The position numbers and the translations under genes were made by a program. Of a stretch of DNA of 64,000 bases, positions 63,476 to 64,000 are shown piece after piece. Positions within the stretch are counted from its first letter, which is position 1; each line of letters opens with the position of its first letter. Source of the stretch: an uncultured bacterium (GTDB lineage: Bacteria > Bacillota > Clostridia > Oscillospirales > Ruminococcaceae); assembly GCA_934875375.1 (NCBI GenBank), contig CAKXHL010000012.1, positions 10,717-74,716 of the forward strand. Reading direction: 5' to 3'. A model generated the notes under the pieces. It saw only the letters and a list, made by a program, of their open reading frames with translations, did no database searches and was not told the origin of the DNA.

Positions 63476-63805
63476 TTACGATTTCTCTTCTTTTTTGTCG
63501 TCATGCAGATACTGGTCAACCAAGCGATCCGCCTCGGACAAAAGCTTTCTCAACGGGTCTTCCCAATCGCTTGAAGCCCCTACATATGCCCGGTTGGCGC
63601 TGATTAAAAACTGCAATCCTGCCTGCAGGCGGCTGTATCCGGGCGATTTTTCCCGCAGCAGCGACAGCGCATTTTGGTACCGGATATATAACATAGCATA
63701 CAAGCCGTCTTCAAAAAGCTGCTCATAATCGCAATGCTCTTCCAGATAGTTGATGACTTCCAGCACCTGATCCGAAAGGTGTTTTAAAATCTCTTGTTTT
63801 TTCAT
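63476..63805 (-). CDS. Small helical protein of unknown function (109 aa)
   Basis: The product is soluble and almost entirely helical by composition (LKHLSDQVLEVINYLEEHCDYEQLFEDGLYAMLYIRYQNALSLLREKSPG; acidic/basic C-terminus). It has no signal peptide, membrane segment or recognised motif. It has its own terminator, and the reading frame shows no clear overlap conflict. The ribosome binding site is weak (AAGCGGT). Related genes may exist in other Clostridia; that cannot be checked here. Confidence 0.6.
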   Translation of the reverse strand: MKKQEILKHLSDQVLEVINYLEEHCDYEQLFEDGLYAMLYIRYQNALSLLREKSPGYSRLQAGLQFLISANRAYVGASSDWEDPLRKLLSEADRLVDQYLHDDKKEEKS

Positions 63806-63880
63806 ACCGCTTCCCGCTTTCCATTGATTGATCGCTCGTTTTTGATTATAGCAAAAATAACGCCCGCTTGCATCTTTTTT

Positions 63881-63928
63881 AAAAAAAGAGCAGCCCGGGG
63901 GACAGAAAGAAAGTCTGTCCCCGGGCTG
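63881..63928 (-). terminator. Terminator of the gene at the window edge
   Basis: CAGCCCGGGGGACAGA (63891-63906) pairs with TCTGTCCCCGGGCTG (63914-63928) with one bulged G, followed by TTTTTTT on the minus strand. Confidence 0.85.
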
Positions 63929-63963
63929 TCCGGTCTTTCTCCCGGCAGGTGGCCCAAAGCCTC

Positions 63964-64000
63964 CTACCGATTTCTCAAAGCTTCGTCGATGGCCCGCGCT
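63964..64000 (-). CDS. 3' end of a gene cut by the window edge
   Basis: One minus-strand frame reads ARAIDEALRNR then TAG at 63966-63964, about 35 bases before a strong terminator. The product cannot be identified from 11 residues, and another frame could be correct. The terminator is the main support for a gene ending here. Confidence 0.35.
   Translation of the reverse strand, partial: ARAIDEALRNR

Noticed and set aside
1..64000. CRISPR arrays, rRNA, tRNA, insertion sequences or prophage genes
   Set aside because: No spaced repeats, RNA gene signatures, transposases, integrases or phage structural genes were seen on either strand.

Overview
The window looks like a chromosomal segment of an anaerobic, low-to-mid GC Clostridia bacterium, most likely an Oscillospirales/Ruminococcaceae-type gut commensal. 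The reasons are the Firmicutes ribosomal gene order with zinc-ribbon S14, S4 and L24, a KOW protein between map and infA, Clostridia-type fused PurL, a split purH with an archaeal-type IMP cyclohydrolase, PdaA- and SpoIID-like proteins that suggest sporulation ancestry, rubrerythrin, and three MATE pumps. Genus cannot be assigned from sequence alone. No rRNA, tRNA, IS element, prophage or CRISPR array was seen.

Layout. 1-10.1 kb is an accessory stretch: a run of very small overlapping ORFs, an ArsB/NhaD-like permease, two XRE repressors with tandem operators, several lipoproteins, a PdaA-like deacetylase, a MATE pump, rubrerythrin, a broken methyltransferase and an acetyltransferase. 10.4-13.6 kb is a three-gene sugar-type operon (BtpA/SgcQ, FGGY kinase, FrlC-like epimerase). 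13.8-17.6 kb is the serine operon serC-serA-DUF1015 on the minus strand, preceded by a leader that carries a Ser/Cys-rich peptide ORF and a terminator. 17.6-22.4 kb holds a patatin, a second MATE pump, a beta-lactamase-fold hydrolase and a frameshifted PAS gene.

22.4-34 kb is a nine-gene purine operon, purE-C-F-M-N-O-H-D-L, with a structured leader that also contains an ORF ending at a terminator; a threonine aldolase gene (glycine supply) lies just upstream. 35.7-42.3 kb holds a lipid-linked-oligosaccharide-type flippase, a secreted-type SpoIID-like protein with three peptidoglycan-binding repeats, a third MATE pump, a small membrane protein and a DMT permease. 42.5-58.1 kb is the complete S10-spc-alpha ribosomal super-operon from rpsJ to rplQ (32 genes including secY, adk, map, infA and rpoA). 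58.7-64 kb has a lipoprotein, typA, a flavodoxin-like reductase paired with lexA, a small helical protein and the 3' end of one more gene.

The main novelty candidate is regulatory: the serC leader looks like ribosome-mediated attenuation on Ser/Cys codons where Firmicutes normally use a T-box, and the purine leader may use a related arrangement. Serine, glycine (threonine aldolase) and purine synthesis are metabolically linked, so shared sensing of serine supply would make sense, but this is inference. Two genes (methyltransferase, PAS) carry homopolymer-associated frameshifts and need read-level confirmation.
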